Assembly (NCBI RefSeq): GCF_003096715.1
Contig: NZ_QEOL01000001.1
Location: 372,001-436,000 of the forward strand
Length of the DNA: 64,000 nucleotides
Direction: 5' to 3'
Source: Paraburkholderia silvatlantica
Lineage (GTDB): Bacteria; Pseudomonadota; Gammaproteobacteria; Burkholderiales; Burkholderiaceae
Shown here: positions 1-8,442 of the stretch, piece after piece
How positions within the stretch are numbered: the first letter of the stretch is position 1
How the letters are laid out: every line of letters starts with the position of its first letter
The notes under the pieces: generated by a model
The model's input: only the letters and a program-made list of their open reading frames with translations
The model's database searches: none
What the model was told of the DNA's origin: nothing
Position numbers and translations under genes: made by a program

Positions 1-37
1 CAGACCCCGATCACCGCTTTTCACCTGACGCCTGACG

Positions 38-1702
38 ATGAGTCACTCTACCGTTCCGCTGATTACCCCGGCCGCGCTGCGCGCGGCGCTTGCCGCCCGC
101 AACGAGCTCGCGATTCTCGATGTGCGTGAGGAGGGCGTGTCCGCCCGCCGCCGGCTGTTCTATTCATCGATCGCGCCGGTCGGCCGGCTCGGTCTGCTGG
201 TCAGGCAGCTCGTGCCGCGCCGCGCCGCGCCGGTCGTGCTGGTCGACGAAGCCGGCGAATATACGGCACGCGCCGCTGCACTGCTGGCCCGCTTCGGCTA
301 CACGAACGTGTCGATTCTCGATGGCGGCGTGGCGGGTTGGGAGGCGGCTGGCTTCGAGGTGTTCAGCGGCACGAATGTGCCCGGCAAGACTTTCGGAGAA
401 ATGATCGAGCATCGGTTGAACACGCCGAACATCGATGCCGACACGCTGAAGCGTCTGCAGGACGCAGGCGAAGACCTCGTGGTGCTCGACAGCCGGCCGT
501 TCCCGGAATTTCAGAACATGAACATTCCGGGCGGCGTCGAATGCGCGGGCGCGGAACTCGTCTATCGCGCGCTGGCGGCGGCACCGTCGCCGGACACGTT
601 GATCGTGGTGAACTGCGCGGGACGCACGCGCAGCATCCTTGGCGCGCAGTCGCTCGTGAATGCCGGAATTCCCAATCCGGTCGCCGCGCTGACGGGCGGC
701 TCGATGTCGTGGCTGCTCGCCGGGCTCGAACTCGAACACGGCCAGATCCGTACCGCGCCGCGTCCCGACGCCGCCACGCTCGACAGCGCGCGAGCGCTTG
801 CGCGCCGTGCCGCTGCTCATGCCGGCGTCGTCGAGATCGATGCCGTGACGCTGGCGCGTTTCGAGCGGGAAGCCGCGACCCACACGCTGTACCGCTTCGA
901 CGTGCGCAGCCCGCTGGAATACGAGGCCGCGCATCGTGCGGGCTGGCGCTCGGCGCCCGGCGGTCAGCTGGTGCAGGCCACCGACGAATACGTCGGCACG
1001 CTGCACGCGCGCGTCGTGCTCACCGACGATGACGGCGTGCGCGCTCGCATGACCGCGTCGTGGCTCGTGCAGCTCGGCTATCTGCAGGTGTTCGTGGTGG
1101 CCGACGACGTCGCGCAGGACAGCTTCGAAGCCGGTCCTGAACCGCGGCCGTTGCTGCGCGCGCCGCAGCGCACGCCATGGATCGAAGCGGATCAGCTCGC
1201 GCAGGCGCTGAAAGCGGAACGTGCGCTGGTCGTGGACGTGGACAGCAGTCTCGCGTTTCGCCGCGCGCATATCGCCGGTGCGCGCTTCGTCGCGGCGAGC
1301 GCGCTGGAGGACCTGCTCGCGCAGATCGACGACCCGTCGCGTCAACTCGTGCTCACGTCGGCCGACGGCGCGCTCGCGGGTCTGCTGGCCGACGAGTTGC
1401 TCGAGCGGCGCGCCGGGGTGTTTGCGCTGCTGGGCGGTACCGACCGCTGGCTCGCGCTGGGCCTGCCGCACGCCACGGGCGACGACGGCAACCTGACCGG
1501 CGACGACGACGCGTGGTACAGCCCGTATCACTACGGGCCCGGGCAGGCCGCACAGCAGATGCAGGCCTACCTCGCGTGGGAACTGCAACTGGTCGATCAG
1601 CTCGAGCGCGACGGCATTGCGTCGATCGACGTGCTCGACTTCGGCACGCCGAATCACGAGCGCAGCACAGCGTGGCTCGCGTCGCTTCGAGCCACCGCGT
1701 GA
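38..1702 (+). CDS. Four-domain rhodanese-like sulfurtransferase
   Basis: Likely moves sulfane sulfur between a donor and an acceptor in the cytoplasm. The 554-residue protein shows four successive rhodanese-like units at roughly residues 8-115, 125-240, 260-355 and 365-480, each with a VxLxDxR-type start and a GG-W end. Only the second unit has the catalytic loop, NCAGRTRS with Cys193. The equivalent loops of units 1, 3 and 4 begin with Asp or Ser, so they are probably structural or regulatory. It is followed 40 bp later by an FMN monooxygenase and an SsuABC-like importer, which suggests handling of sulfur released from organosulfur compounds. The physiological acceptor cannot be told from sequence. 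Confidence 0.85.
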   Translation: MSHSTVPLITPAALRAALAARNELAILDVREEGVSARRRLFYSSIAPVGRLGLLVRQLVPRRAAPVVLVDEAGEYTARAAALLARFGYTNVSILDGGVAGWEAAGFEVFSGTNVPGKTFGEMIEHRLNTPNIDADTLKRLQDAGEDLVVLDSRPFPEFQNMNIPGGVECAGAELVYRALAAAPSPDTLIVVNCAGRTRSILGAQSLVNAGIPNPVAALTGGSMSWLLAGLELEHGQIRTAPRPDAATLDSARALARRAAAHAGVVEIDAVTLARFEREAATHTLYRFDVRSPLEYEAAHRAGWRSAPGGQLVQATDEYVGTLHARVVLTDDDGVRARMTASWLVQLGYLQVFVVADDVAQDSFEAGPEPRPLLRAPQRTPWIEADQLAQALKAERALVVDVDSSLAFRRAHIAGARFVAASALEDLLAQIDDPSRQLVLTSADGALAGLLADELLERRAGVFALLGGTDRWLALGLPHATGDDGNLTGDDDAWYSPYHYGPGQAAQQMQAYLAWELQLVDQLERDGIASIDVLDFGTPNHERSTAWLASLRATA

Positions 1703-1742
1703 CGCGCGGCACACCGCGATCCCTTGCCGTAAAGAACCCATT

Positions 1743-3116
1743 ATGAGTGCAGCCCGTACCCTCCATCTGAACACCAACGTCACCGGCACCGGCCGCCATC
1801 CGGCCGGCTGGCGTACGCTCGACAACCCGAAGTCGATCATCGATCTGGCGTTCTTCACGAAGATCGCGCAGACCGCCGAGCGCGGCAAGCTCGATGCGGT
1901 GTTCCTGTCCGACGCGCTGGCGTTGCGTGGGCATGCCCACGGGCCGGCGCAGTCGCTGGAACCGACGGTGCTGCTCACCGCGCTTGCGGCCGTGACGCGG
2001 CACGTCGGCCTGATCGGCACCGCGTCGACGACGTTCAATGATCCGTACAACCTCGCTCGACGTTTCGCATCGGTCGATCATCTGAGCGCGGGGCGCGTCG
2101 CGTGGAATGCGGTGACCACCTACGATACGGACGCGGCCGGCAACTTCGGCGGTGGCGCCGCGCTCGACAAGACTGCGCGTTACGAACGTGCAGCGGAGTT
2201 CGTCGACGTGGTGCAGAAGCTGTGGGACAGCTGGGAAGACGATGCGCTGATCGCCGACCGCACGAGCGGCCGCTATGCCGACCCAACGCGTGTGCATGCC
2301 ATTGCGCACGACGGTCCGCACTTCCAGGTGCGTGGTCCGCTGAATCTGCCGCGTAGTCCGCAGGGCCGTCCGGTGCTGGTCCAGGCCGGAGGCTCGGAGG
2401 CGGGCGTCGCACTGGCCGCACGCCACGCGGATGCCGTGTTCACCGCGCAGACCACGTTCGACGGCGCGCAGGCGTTCTATCGCGACATCAAGGCACGCGC
2501 CGTCGGCCATGGACGCAACCCCGACCATTTCCTGATCCTGCCGGGCCTGTACCCGGTGATCGGCGGCACGCTGGGCGAAGCGCGCCAGCGCAAGGCGGAG
2601 ATGGATGCACTGCTGGACCGCAGCGCCGAACTCGCGAAGTTCGCGGGCGCGCTCGGCGTCACATCCGACGCGCTGCAACTCGATGCACCGCTGCCATACG
2701 ACCTGCTCGACAGCGGCACGCGTTCCGATGTGTCGAGCGGCTTCATCCGCTCGACGGTGCTGCTCGCCCGCAGCGAGAACCTGACGGTACGCGAACTGCT
2801 CGATCGCAATCCGGGCGCACACCGGATGCTGGTGGGCACGCCCGAGACGATCGCGGACGATATCGAGCGCTGGTTCGCCGGCCGCGCGGCAGACGGCTTC
2901 AACCTGAACGCGGATGTGTTTCCGTCTGGGCTCGCGGCTTTCGTCGATCACGTCGTGCCGCTGCTGCAACGCAAGGGCATTTTCCGTCGCGAGTACGAAG
3001 GCACCACGCTGCGCGAACACTATGGGCTGCCGCGTCCGACGAGCCGCTATGCCGGCCGTGCTGACGTGACCGATACCGCTACGTCCGGGGCGCTGGCCTC
3101 GCATGTGGCCATCTGA
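1743..3116 (+). CDS. LLM-class FMN-dependent monooxygenase, NtaA/SnaA/DszA family
   Basis: A 457-residue flavin monooxygenase that would use reduced FMN from a separate reductase to oxidise a small organosulfur or related substrate. The start MSAARTLHLN at 1743 is preferred over an upstream in-frame ATG at 1617 because it begins the family's conserved N-terminus and leaves the rhodanese gene free. Family features are the N-terminal GRHPAGWR stretch, VFTAQTTFDGAQ, and the C-terminal HYGLPRP segment. The neighbouring sulfonate-type importer points to a sulfur-acquisition role. It is distinct from the SsuD-type enzyme at 56777-57922. The exact substrate is not determinable. Confidence 0.85.
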   Translation: MSAARTLHLNTNVTGTGRHPAGWRTLDNPKSIIDLAFFTKIAQTAERGKLDAVFLSDALALRGHAHGPAQSLEPTVLLTALAAVTRHVGLIGTASTTFNDPYNLARRFASVDHLSAGRVAWNAVTTYDTDAAGNFGGGAALDKTARYERAAEFVDVVQKLWDSWEDDALIADRTSGRYADPTRVHAIAHDGPHFQVRGPLNLPRSPQGRPVLVQAGGSEAGVALAARHADAVFTAQTTFDGAQAFYRDIKARAVGHGRNPDHFLILPGLYPVIGGTLGEARQRKAEMDALLDRSAELAKFAGALGVTSDALQLDAPLPYDLLDSGTRSDVSSGFIRSTVLLARSENLTVRELLDRNPGAHRMLVGTPETIADDIERWFAGRAADGFNLNADVFPSGLAAFVDHVVPLLQRKGIFRREYEGTTLREHYGLPRPTSRYAGRADVTDTATSGALASHVAI

Positions 3117-3126
3117 AGGAGTGACG

Positions 3127-3954
3127 ATGTCTACCCGGGAATCGACTCTCGCCGTGGGACCCGTGCCGGTTGCGGGCACGGCTTCATCGCGGCTCGCCAC
3201 GCTGCGCGAACCGCTGCTGCGGGCGCTCGTGCCGGTGCTGCTGATTGCGCTGTGGCAACTCGCGTCGTCGCTGGGCGTGGCGAGCGAATTTGTGTTGCCG
3301 TCGCCGGCGTCGGTGCTGGCTGCATATCGCGAGCTGTGGCAATCGGGCGATCTGCAGGATGCGCTCAAGGTGTCGCTGGCGCGCGCAGCGGTGGGGCTGC
3401 TGATCGGTGGCGGCGCGGGGCTGTTGCTCGGTGTCGCCGCAGGCCTCAGCAAATCGGCCGAACGCGGTTTCGATAGCGTGCTGCAGATGCTGCGCACCAT
3501 TCCGTTCATCGCACTCGTACCGATTTTCGTGGTGTGGTTCGGAATCGGCGAGGTGTCGAAGGTGGCACTGATCGTCGGTGCGGCGATTTCGCCGATGTAC
3601 CTGAGCACATATCACGCGATCCGCGGCATCGACCCGAAGCTGCTGGAACTCGGCCGCACGTTTCGCCTGTCGCGCGCGCATCAGATCCGCCTGATCATCC
3701 TGCCGATGTCGTTGCCCGGCATCCTCGTTGGCGTGCGCTACGCAGCGGCGATTTCGCTGCTGGCGCTGGTGGCTGCGGAGCAGATCAACGCGAGCGCCGG
3801 CATCGGCTACATCCTGAACAACGCGAACCAGTTCCAGCGCACCGACATCATCATCGCGGGCATCCTCGTGTATGCCGTGCTGGGGATCAGCGTCGATGCG
3901 CTGTTGCGCTTCGTCGAACGCAAGGCGCTGGCCTGGCGAGGTGCGCATGTCTGA
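3127..3954 (+). CDS. ABC transporter permease, SsuC/TauC type
   Basis: Inner-membrane permease of a sulfonate/nitrate/taurine-type importer, 275 residues with about six hydrophobic segments. The cytoplasmic EAA-like loop reads as ELGRTFRLS followed by ILPMSLPGI, the coupling helix contacted by the ATPase. ATG 3127 is chosen because AAGGAG lies five bases upstream at 3116-3121. An ATG at 3103 is in frame but lies inside the previous gene. It overlaps the ATPase gene by 8 bp, so the two are translationally coupled. Substrate class is inferred from the family and from the neighbouring oxygenase and rhodanese. Confidence 0.88.
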   Translation: MSTRESTLAVGPVPVAGTASSRLATLREPLLRALVPVLLIALWQLASSLGVASEFVLPSPASVLAAYRELWQSGDLQDALKVSLARAAVGLLIGGGAGLLLGVAAGLSKSAERGFDSVLQMLRTIPFIALVPIFVVWFGIGEVSKVALIVGAAISPMYLSTYHAIRGIDPKLLELGRTFRLSRAHQIRLIILPMSLPGILVGVRYAAAISLLALVAAEQINASAGIGYILNNANQFQRTDIIIAGILVYAVLGISVDALLRFVERKALAWRGAHV

Positions 3955-4684
3955 ACTCGTTCATCCGGTGGAGCAGGAGGCCGCGCCCGTCGTCGCGAGC
4001 CTGTCACGTGTCGCCAAACGCTACGGCGACCACACGGTGCTGGATTACGTCGATTTCACGGTGCGCAAGGGCGAGGTCGTGGCGCTCGTCGGGCCGTCCG
4101 GCACCGGCAAGACCACGCTGCTGCGGCTGCTTGCCGGGCTCGAATCGGCTACGGGCGGCCGCACGGAGGTGTCGGGCAACACGTCCGTGGTGTTCCAGGA
4201 GCCGCGCCTGATCCATGCGTTGCGGGTGTGGAAGAACGTGTTGCTCGACGACGCGGACAAGCCGGATGCGCAGGCTCTGGCACGTGCCGCGCTGCACGAC
4301 GTGGGCCTCGAAGACAAGCTCGCGAGCTGGCCGGTGAGCCTGTCCGGCGGTCAGGCGCAGCGCGTGGCCGTGGCGCGTGCGCTGTACCGGCGCCCCGACC
4401 TGATGCTGCTCGACGAACCGTTCAGCGCGCTGGATGCGTTCACACGCCGCAGCATCCAGAGCCTCGTGCTGAAGCTGTGGGCGCGCTACCGGTTTGGCCT
4501 CGTGATCGTCACGCACGATCTGGACGAGGCGCTGATTCTGGCCGACCGCATCGTGATCCTGTCCAAAGGGAGCATCTGCCATGAAACGCGGGTCGATCTG
4601 CCGCGCGAACGCGACGTGACATCACCCGAATTCAATGCGCTCAAGCGTGAACTGCTCGGCCAGTTCTCGCTGAGCGTGGCCTGA
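3947..4684 (+). CDS. ABC transporter ATP-binding protein, SsuB/TauB type
   Basis: ATPase that powers the adjacent importer, 245 residues. Visible motifs are Walker A GPSGTGKTT, the Q-loop VFQEPRL, signature LSGGQAQR, Walker B LMLLDEPFSALD and the switch histidine in VTHD. The start at 3947 (MSELVHPVEQ) lies within the last codons of the permease gene and gives a normal N-terminus. The open frame extends upstream to 3872, but that part is permease DNA read in another frame. It belongs to the operon running from 38 to 5794. Confidence 0.9.
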   Translation: MSELVHPVEQEAAPVVASLSRVAKRYGDHTVLDYVDFTVRKGEVVALVGPSGTGKTTLLRLLAGLESATGGRTEVSGNTSVVFQEPRLIHALRVWKNVLLDDADKPDAQALARAALHDVGLEDKLASWPVSLSGGQAQRVAVARALYRRPDLMLLDEPFSALDAFTRRSIQSLVLKLWARYRFGLVIVTHDLDEALILADRIVILSKGSICHETRVDLPRERDVTSPEFNALKRELLGQFSLSVA

Positions 4685-4744
4685 CTGACTGTCGTTTCGA
4701 TTCGTGTTTCTTTCGCCTCTCTTCATTTTTCCAATCACCTGTTT

Positions 4745-5794
4745 ATGTCGATTAAAAAATCACTTCATGCCGGGCTTGCGGCCTTGTTCGCCGCTGTGAC
4801 GCTCGTGGCGTCCGGCACCGTTGCCGCGCAGACCAAACCGGTCGATCTCAAGGGCACGAAACTCGTCATCGCGTACCAGGATCCAGCGTTTCCCGCGTTG
4901 ATCCGCAAATCGGGCGTGGTCGACGGCGCGCCGTACCAGATCGAATGGGTACTGCTGACGGGCCCCGCAGCCAACCTGTCGGCGCTGTACGCGGGCAGGA
5001 TCGACCTCGGGCATATGGGCGATACGTCGCTGACGATCGAGCAGGCCAACGCGCGCACCGACTGGACGAAAGAGACGCCGCCGCTGCACATCGTCGCGGG
5101 CTGGCGCAACGCGTATTCGAAAGACTACCCGCCCGAGGTCACTGCGGTGCGTGCCAGTGCCGGTATCGGCAACGTGCAGGCGATCAAGGGACACACGTTC
5201 GGCTACAACTACGGCGGCTACAACCACGCCGAGTACCTCGCTACGCTGGTGAAGGCCGGCGTCACCGAGAAGGACATCCGGCCGGTCAAGTTCGCCGATG
5301 GTGCGACTTCGGCTGCCGGCTTCAATGCGGGCGAGGTCGACGTCTACGCGGGCGCGCTCGGCCCCGTCCTGCCGACGATCAAATCCGGTGCTGGCCACAT
5401 CCTGCTGACAGACCGCGATACGCAGATTCCTGCGCTGAACGTGTGGACCACCACGTCCGCGGATCTGCAGGATCCGGCGAAAGTCGCGGCGCTGCAGGAC
5501 TTTTTTTCACGGCTGTCCGGTTACTGGGCATGGCATGACGCGCATCGCGACGACGTGATCGCGGTGCTCAAGGACACGCTGAAGATCCCGGACGAACGCG
5601 CCGCGTTCGAGTATCAGGTGCGCAGCGGCAACTTCGTGAAATTCGACAGCGGTTTGCTGGGCGAAGAGCAGCACATCGCCGACATCCTCTACGAAGGACA
5701 CGCGATCAAGAAGAAGGTGAAAGTGGACGTCGAATACGATCCGCGCTTCAACGCCGTGCAGAAAGCCATCTGGCCGATTCCTTCGAAAAACTGA
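4745..5794 (+). CDS. ABC transporter substrate-binding protein, SsuA family
   Basis: Periplasmic binding protein of the importer, 349 residues. The N-terminus is a typical secretion signal: a lysine-rich start (MSIKKS), a hydrophobic core, and a likely cleavage after VAAQ near residue 29. The mature part has the two-lobed NitT/TauT-type layout with GHMGDTSL and LTDRDTQIPALNVWTT regions. It follows the ATPase gene after 60 bp with no obvious strong ribosome-binding site. Together with 3127-4684 it makes a complete importer. Aliphatic sulfonates are the most likely ligands by family, but nitrile or nitrate relatives are possible. Confidence 0.87.
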   Translation: MSIKKSLHAGLAALFAAVTLVASGTVAAQTKPVDLKGTKLVIAYQDPAFPALIRKSGVVDGAPYQIEWVLLTGPAANLSALYAGRIDLGHMGDTSLTIEQANARTDWTKETPPLHIVAGWRNAYSKDYPPEVTAVRASAGIGNVQAIKGHTFGYNYGGYNHAEYLATLVKAGVTEKDIRPVKFADGATSAAGFNAGEVDVYAGALGPVLPTIKSGAGHILLTDRDTQIPALNVWTTTSADLQDPAKVAALQDFFSRLSGYWAWHDAHRDDVIAVLKDTLKIPDERAAFEYQVRSGNFVKFDSGLLGEEQHIADILYEGHAIKKKVKVDVEYDPRFNAVQKAIWPIPSKN

Positions 5795-5808
5795 GCGAGG
5801 TCCGATCG

Positions 5809-6973
5809 ATGACGGACACGATCTCCGCAGCGATACTGAAACGCTGGCCGCACGAAGGCCAGGAACTCGCGCTGTTCGACGTGCGCGAACATGGGCAACG
5901 GTGAACTCGCGTATCGCATCGATACATTCATCGAGGACGAGCGCACGCCGGTCGTGATCAATTGCGCGTGCCGCACGCGCAGCATCATCGGTGCGCAGAC
6001 GCTGCGCAACCTCGGCGTTCGCAATCCGGTCTATGCGCTTGAAAACGGCACGCAGGGCTGGGTGCTGGCGGATTTGCCGCTGGAGCACGGTCAGCAGAGC
6101 CGGTATCGTGATGACGTGCAGCCGGTGGCCGAACGACGCGTCGCGGCACGGGCCCTGACGGAGCGTGCGGGTGTGCAATGGGTCGATGCACAGACGGTGC
6201 GCGATTGGACCGACGCGGGCGAGCGCACGGTGTATCTGTGCGATGTGCGTACGCCGGAAGAGTTCGCCGCCGGGACGCTGCCCAGTGCACAGCATGCGCC
6301 GGGTGGCCCAGCTGCAACAGGCCACCGATCAATACATCGGCGTGAGCAACGCGCGGGTGGTGGTGTTCGATGACGACGGCATTCGCGCGCCGGTCGCGGC
6401 GAGCTGGCTGCGGCAGCTGGGTCATGAAGCGTGGGTGTTGACTGGTGGAATCGACAGCGGACTCGCGTTGCCGGATCCCCGCGTGCCGGGCCCGCTCGCG
6501 CTGCCGGTGATCGATGTCGGCACGTTGGCCCGGCATGTCGCGACGGCAGCACGGCCGTCGTGGATCTGCGGTCGAGCGCGGCTTGGCTCGAAGGGCATGT
6601 TCCCGGCAGCCGGTGGTTGATTCGTCCGGGGCTTGCGGCGCCGCTCGCCGGCGGCCCGCAGCACGTGACGCTGGTGGCCGATGATCCGCGGCTCGCTGCG
6701 TGGGCCGTTGCCGATCTCGCAGAGGCGGGGCGGCACGCGTTCGCTGTGCTCGATGGCGGTCTGGCTGCGTGGCGTGCACAGGGTGAAGCCGTGCATCGGG
6801 CGCCAGACGCGCTTGCCCCGGCGGAGCGGATCGATTTTCTGTTCTTCGTACACGACCGGCATACCGGCAACAAGGCGGCGTCGCGCGAGTACCTCGCGTG
6901 GGAGCTAGGTTTGCTCGCACAACTGGATGACGAGAAGCGCAACGGGTTTCGGCCGCTGAAAGCGTCAGCCTGA
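5809..6973 (+). pseudogene. Decayed second copy of the multi-rhodanese gene
   Basis: The start MTDTISAAIL at 5809 reads into FDVREHGQR and then a stop at about 5902. After a deletion of some 150 codons relative to the intact gene at 38-1702, homology resumes in another frame. It retains the catalytic-loop region NCACRTRSIIGAQ of unit 2, shifts frame near 6305, and again near 6550, ending with the same terminal region (REYLAWELGL) seen in the intact copy. At least three disruptions are therefore visible. The paralogue lies at the other end of the same cassette, so it is a duplicated flank that has been lost. Confidence 0.85.
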
Positions 6974-7355
6974 AGCAGAGGACGGAGCGAAAGGAATTTG
7001 ACGGACGCCGCGCTGGGGTCCAGGGAATGAACGCAAACGAGGTGCAGCGGGCGGGGGCCACGCAATATCGATGACTGCGCCGGACGCGACACTGATTGGG
7101 TGATGGAGCGATAAGCGGTGCGGAAAATCTGCGGCGGCCTGCTGCGGGAATAATACGTCGTCGTGGGGGGCGTGGGCGGATAGCGCACACCGTGTGGAAG
7201 CCGCGTGATTACTTTCGTCGGACTTCGGGGTGTACGCGATATAAAGGGGCGGAATAAAGGACGGCAAAGGCTGAGGCGCTCATGCTAAACAGTGGCGCGT
7301 CCGTGCAAGGAGATGCACCAGCCCCGACGCCGGAAAGTCGATTCGCTGGCATCGA
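6974..7355. other. Intergenic stretch without recognised gene
   Basis: About 380 bp between the decayed rhodanese and the ParD operator. No frame gives a recognisable protein, and no clear RNA or repeat is seen. It probably holds the promoter of the toxin-antitoxin pair at its right end. Confidence 0.5.
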
Positions 7356-7372
7356 ATACCAGAAATTGGTAT
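7356..7372. promoter_or_regulatory. Candidate ParD operator (inverted repeat)
   Basis: Perfect 6-bp inverted repeat, ATACCA and TGGTAT, separated by five bases, 24 bp upstream of the parD start codon. Ribbon-helix-helix antitoxins of this family normally repress their own promoter from such sites. Binding is inferred. Confidence 0.5.
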
Positions 7373-7395
7373 CCTTGGTCGAGGAGGATCAGGCC

Positions 7396-7638
7396 ATGAG
7401 CAAAAGCACATCATTCACGCTCGGTGAACATTTCTCGGAATTCGTCGATGACCGCGTGCGCAGCGGCCGATATAGCACCGCGAGCGATGTTGTGCGGGCC
7501 GGCCTGCGCCTGCTCGAGAGCGAGGAGGCTAGACTGGAGGCGTTGCGAAACGCCTTGATTGAAGGTGAGCAGTCTGGACCATCGCGCCCGTTTGATTTCC
7601 GCCGGTACGTCGCGGGCAAGCGGAACAAGGTTGCATGA
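7396..7638 (+). CDS. parD: ParD-family antitoxin
   Basis: An 80-residue antitoxin of a type II toxin-antitoxin pair. The N-terminus (TSFTLGEHFSEFVDDRVRSGRYSTASDVVRAGL) is the ParD ribbon-helix-helix fold that binds operator DNA and dimerises. The C-terminal part would wrap the toxin. ATG 7396 follows GAGGAGG at 7381-7387. An in-frame ATG at 7282 lacks this and would add unrelated residues. The stop overlaps the start of the toxin gene by 4 bp (ATGA), as is usual for parDE. Confidence 0.9.
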   Translation: MSKSTSFTLGEHFSEFVDDRVRSGRYSTASDVVRAGLRLLESEEARLEALRNALIEGEQSGPSRPFDFRRYVAGKRNKVA

Positions 7639-8006
7639 GAGCGTATGTTCTCTCACCCGCGGCCGAACGTGACCTTGATGATATCTGGGATTACACCGTC
7701 GGGAGATGGGGCGAGGCGCAGGCGGAGCGTTACATCCTGAGCATCGAAAGTTCTGTGGCTGGTCTGGTCGAGGGAACCCAGCCCAGTCTGTCCGCCGCAG
7801 ACGTGCGGGAAGGCTACAGGAAGGCGCGGGTTGGAATGCATGTCGTGTTTTTCAGGGAATCCCCGTCCCTGATCGACGTCGTCCGTATCCTTCATCAACA
7901 GATGGACTTCCCGGCAGTCTTGGAGACGACGACTAGGAGCCACCGTTCGGCTGGACGGGCATTAACCAGGCGGCGAGCAGAGCAGACCGTGAACTCGCCG
8001 AGGTAA
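7635..8006 (+). CDS. parE: ParE-family toxin (RelE/ParE superfamily)
   Basis: Toxin partner of ParD, 123 residues. Motifs include LSPAAERDLDDIWDYT at the start and the core GMHVVFFRE with RILHQQMDF. ParE proteins poison DNA gyrase, but some relatives are ribonucleases, so the target is not certain. Family members usually stop near residue 98-100. Here the frame runs about 25 residues further with an arginine-rich tail (GRALTRRRAE), suggesting that the original stop was lost or replaced by a junction. Confidence 0.88.
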   Translation: MRAYVLSPAAERDLDDIWDYTVGRWGEAQAERYILSIESSVAGLVEGTQPSLSAADVREGYRKARVGMHVVFFRESPSLIDVVRILHQQMDFPAVLETTTRSHRSAGRALTRRRAEQTVNSPR

Positions 8007-8066
8007 TGCTTCGCGTGCCTGGTGTCACGCAGATCGGGTATCGCTGGACGCGATGGAGGCGCTCTC

Positions 8067-8360
8067 ATGCCTTGGCGTTTTTCTGCCAACCACACGCATC
8101 TATACCCTGGTTCACTGCTACGTAACCTCGAAGCGCCTGGCCGCGCACGACTGTCACCGGGAGACGAAATACTGGTGGAGTTCAGCGACGGCGAGCCTGT
8201 AACCGGGCGTTTGCTGGAAGTGGACGAGAGCACGGTTTTGCTACAAATGCCAGCTTATCGCACGCAGCGCGGGACGACTGTGGAATGCCGGACATGGAGC
8301 GTCGTCGCAGCAGATGAACCAGGACGGCTCCGCGTGCAGAAGCGTTTGCTTGTGGCATGA
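8067..8360 (+). CDS. Hypothetical protein
   Basis: A 97-residue protein I do not recognise. ATG 8067 is preceded by GGAGG at 8055-8059 with good spacing, whereas the alternative GTG at 8022 has none. The central part (GDEILVEFSDGEPVTGRLLEVDES) reads like a small beta-barrel with alternating hydrophobic residues. It lies alone between ParDE and a convergent LysR gene. No function is proposed. Confidence 0.5.
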   Translation: MPWRFSANHTHLYPGSLLRNLEAPGRARLSPGDEILVEFSDGEPVTGRLLEVDESTVLLQMPAYRTQRGTTVECRTWSVVAADEPGRLRVQKRLLVA

Positions 8361-8442
8361 ATCGATACCGAAAGCGTTGCTGCCAGCATTGAACGAACCT
8401 TGAATCGCTGAGCATAGCGCGTTCGATGGGCTGCAAGTGCAT

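Noticed and set aside
164..2050. Long minus-strand frame opposite the rhodanese gene (628 residues)
   Set aside because: It is the antisense shadow of GC-rich coding DNA, with Arg/His/Gln-rich composition, no family motifs, and both genes on the plus strand are well supported.
1353..3608. Very long minus-strand frame (751 residues)
   Set aside because: A shadow across three real plus-strand genes. Low-complexity and no ribosome-binding site.
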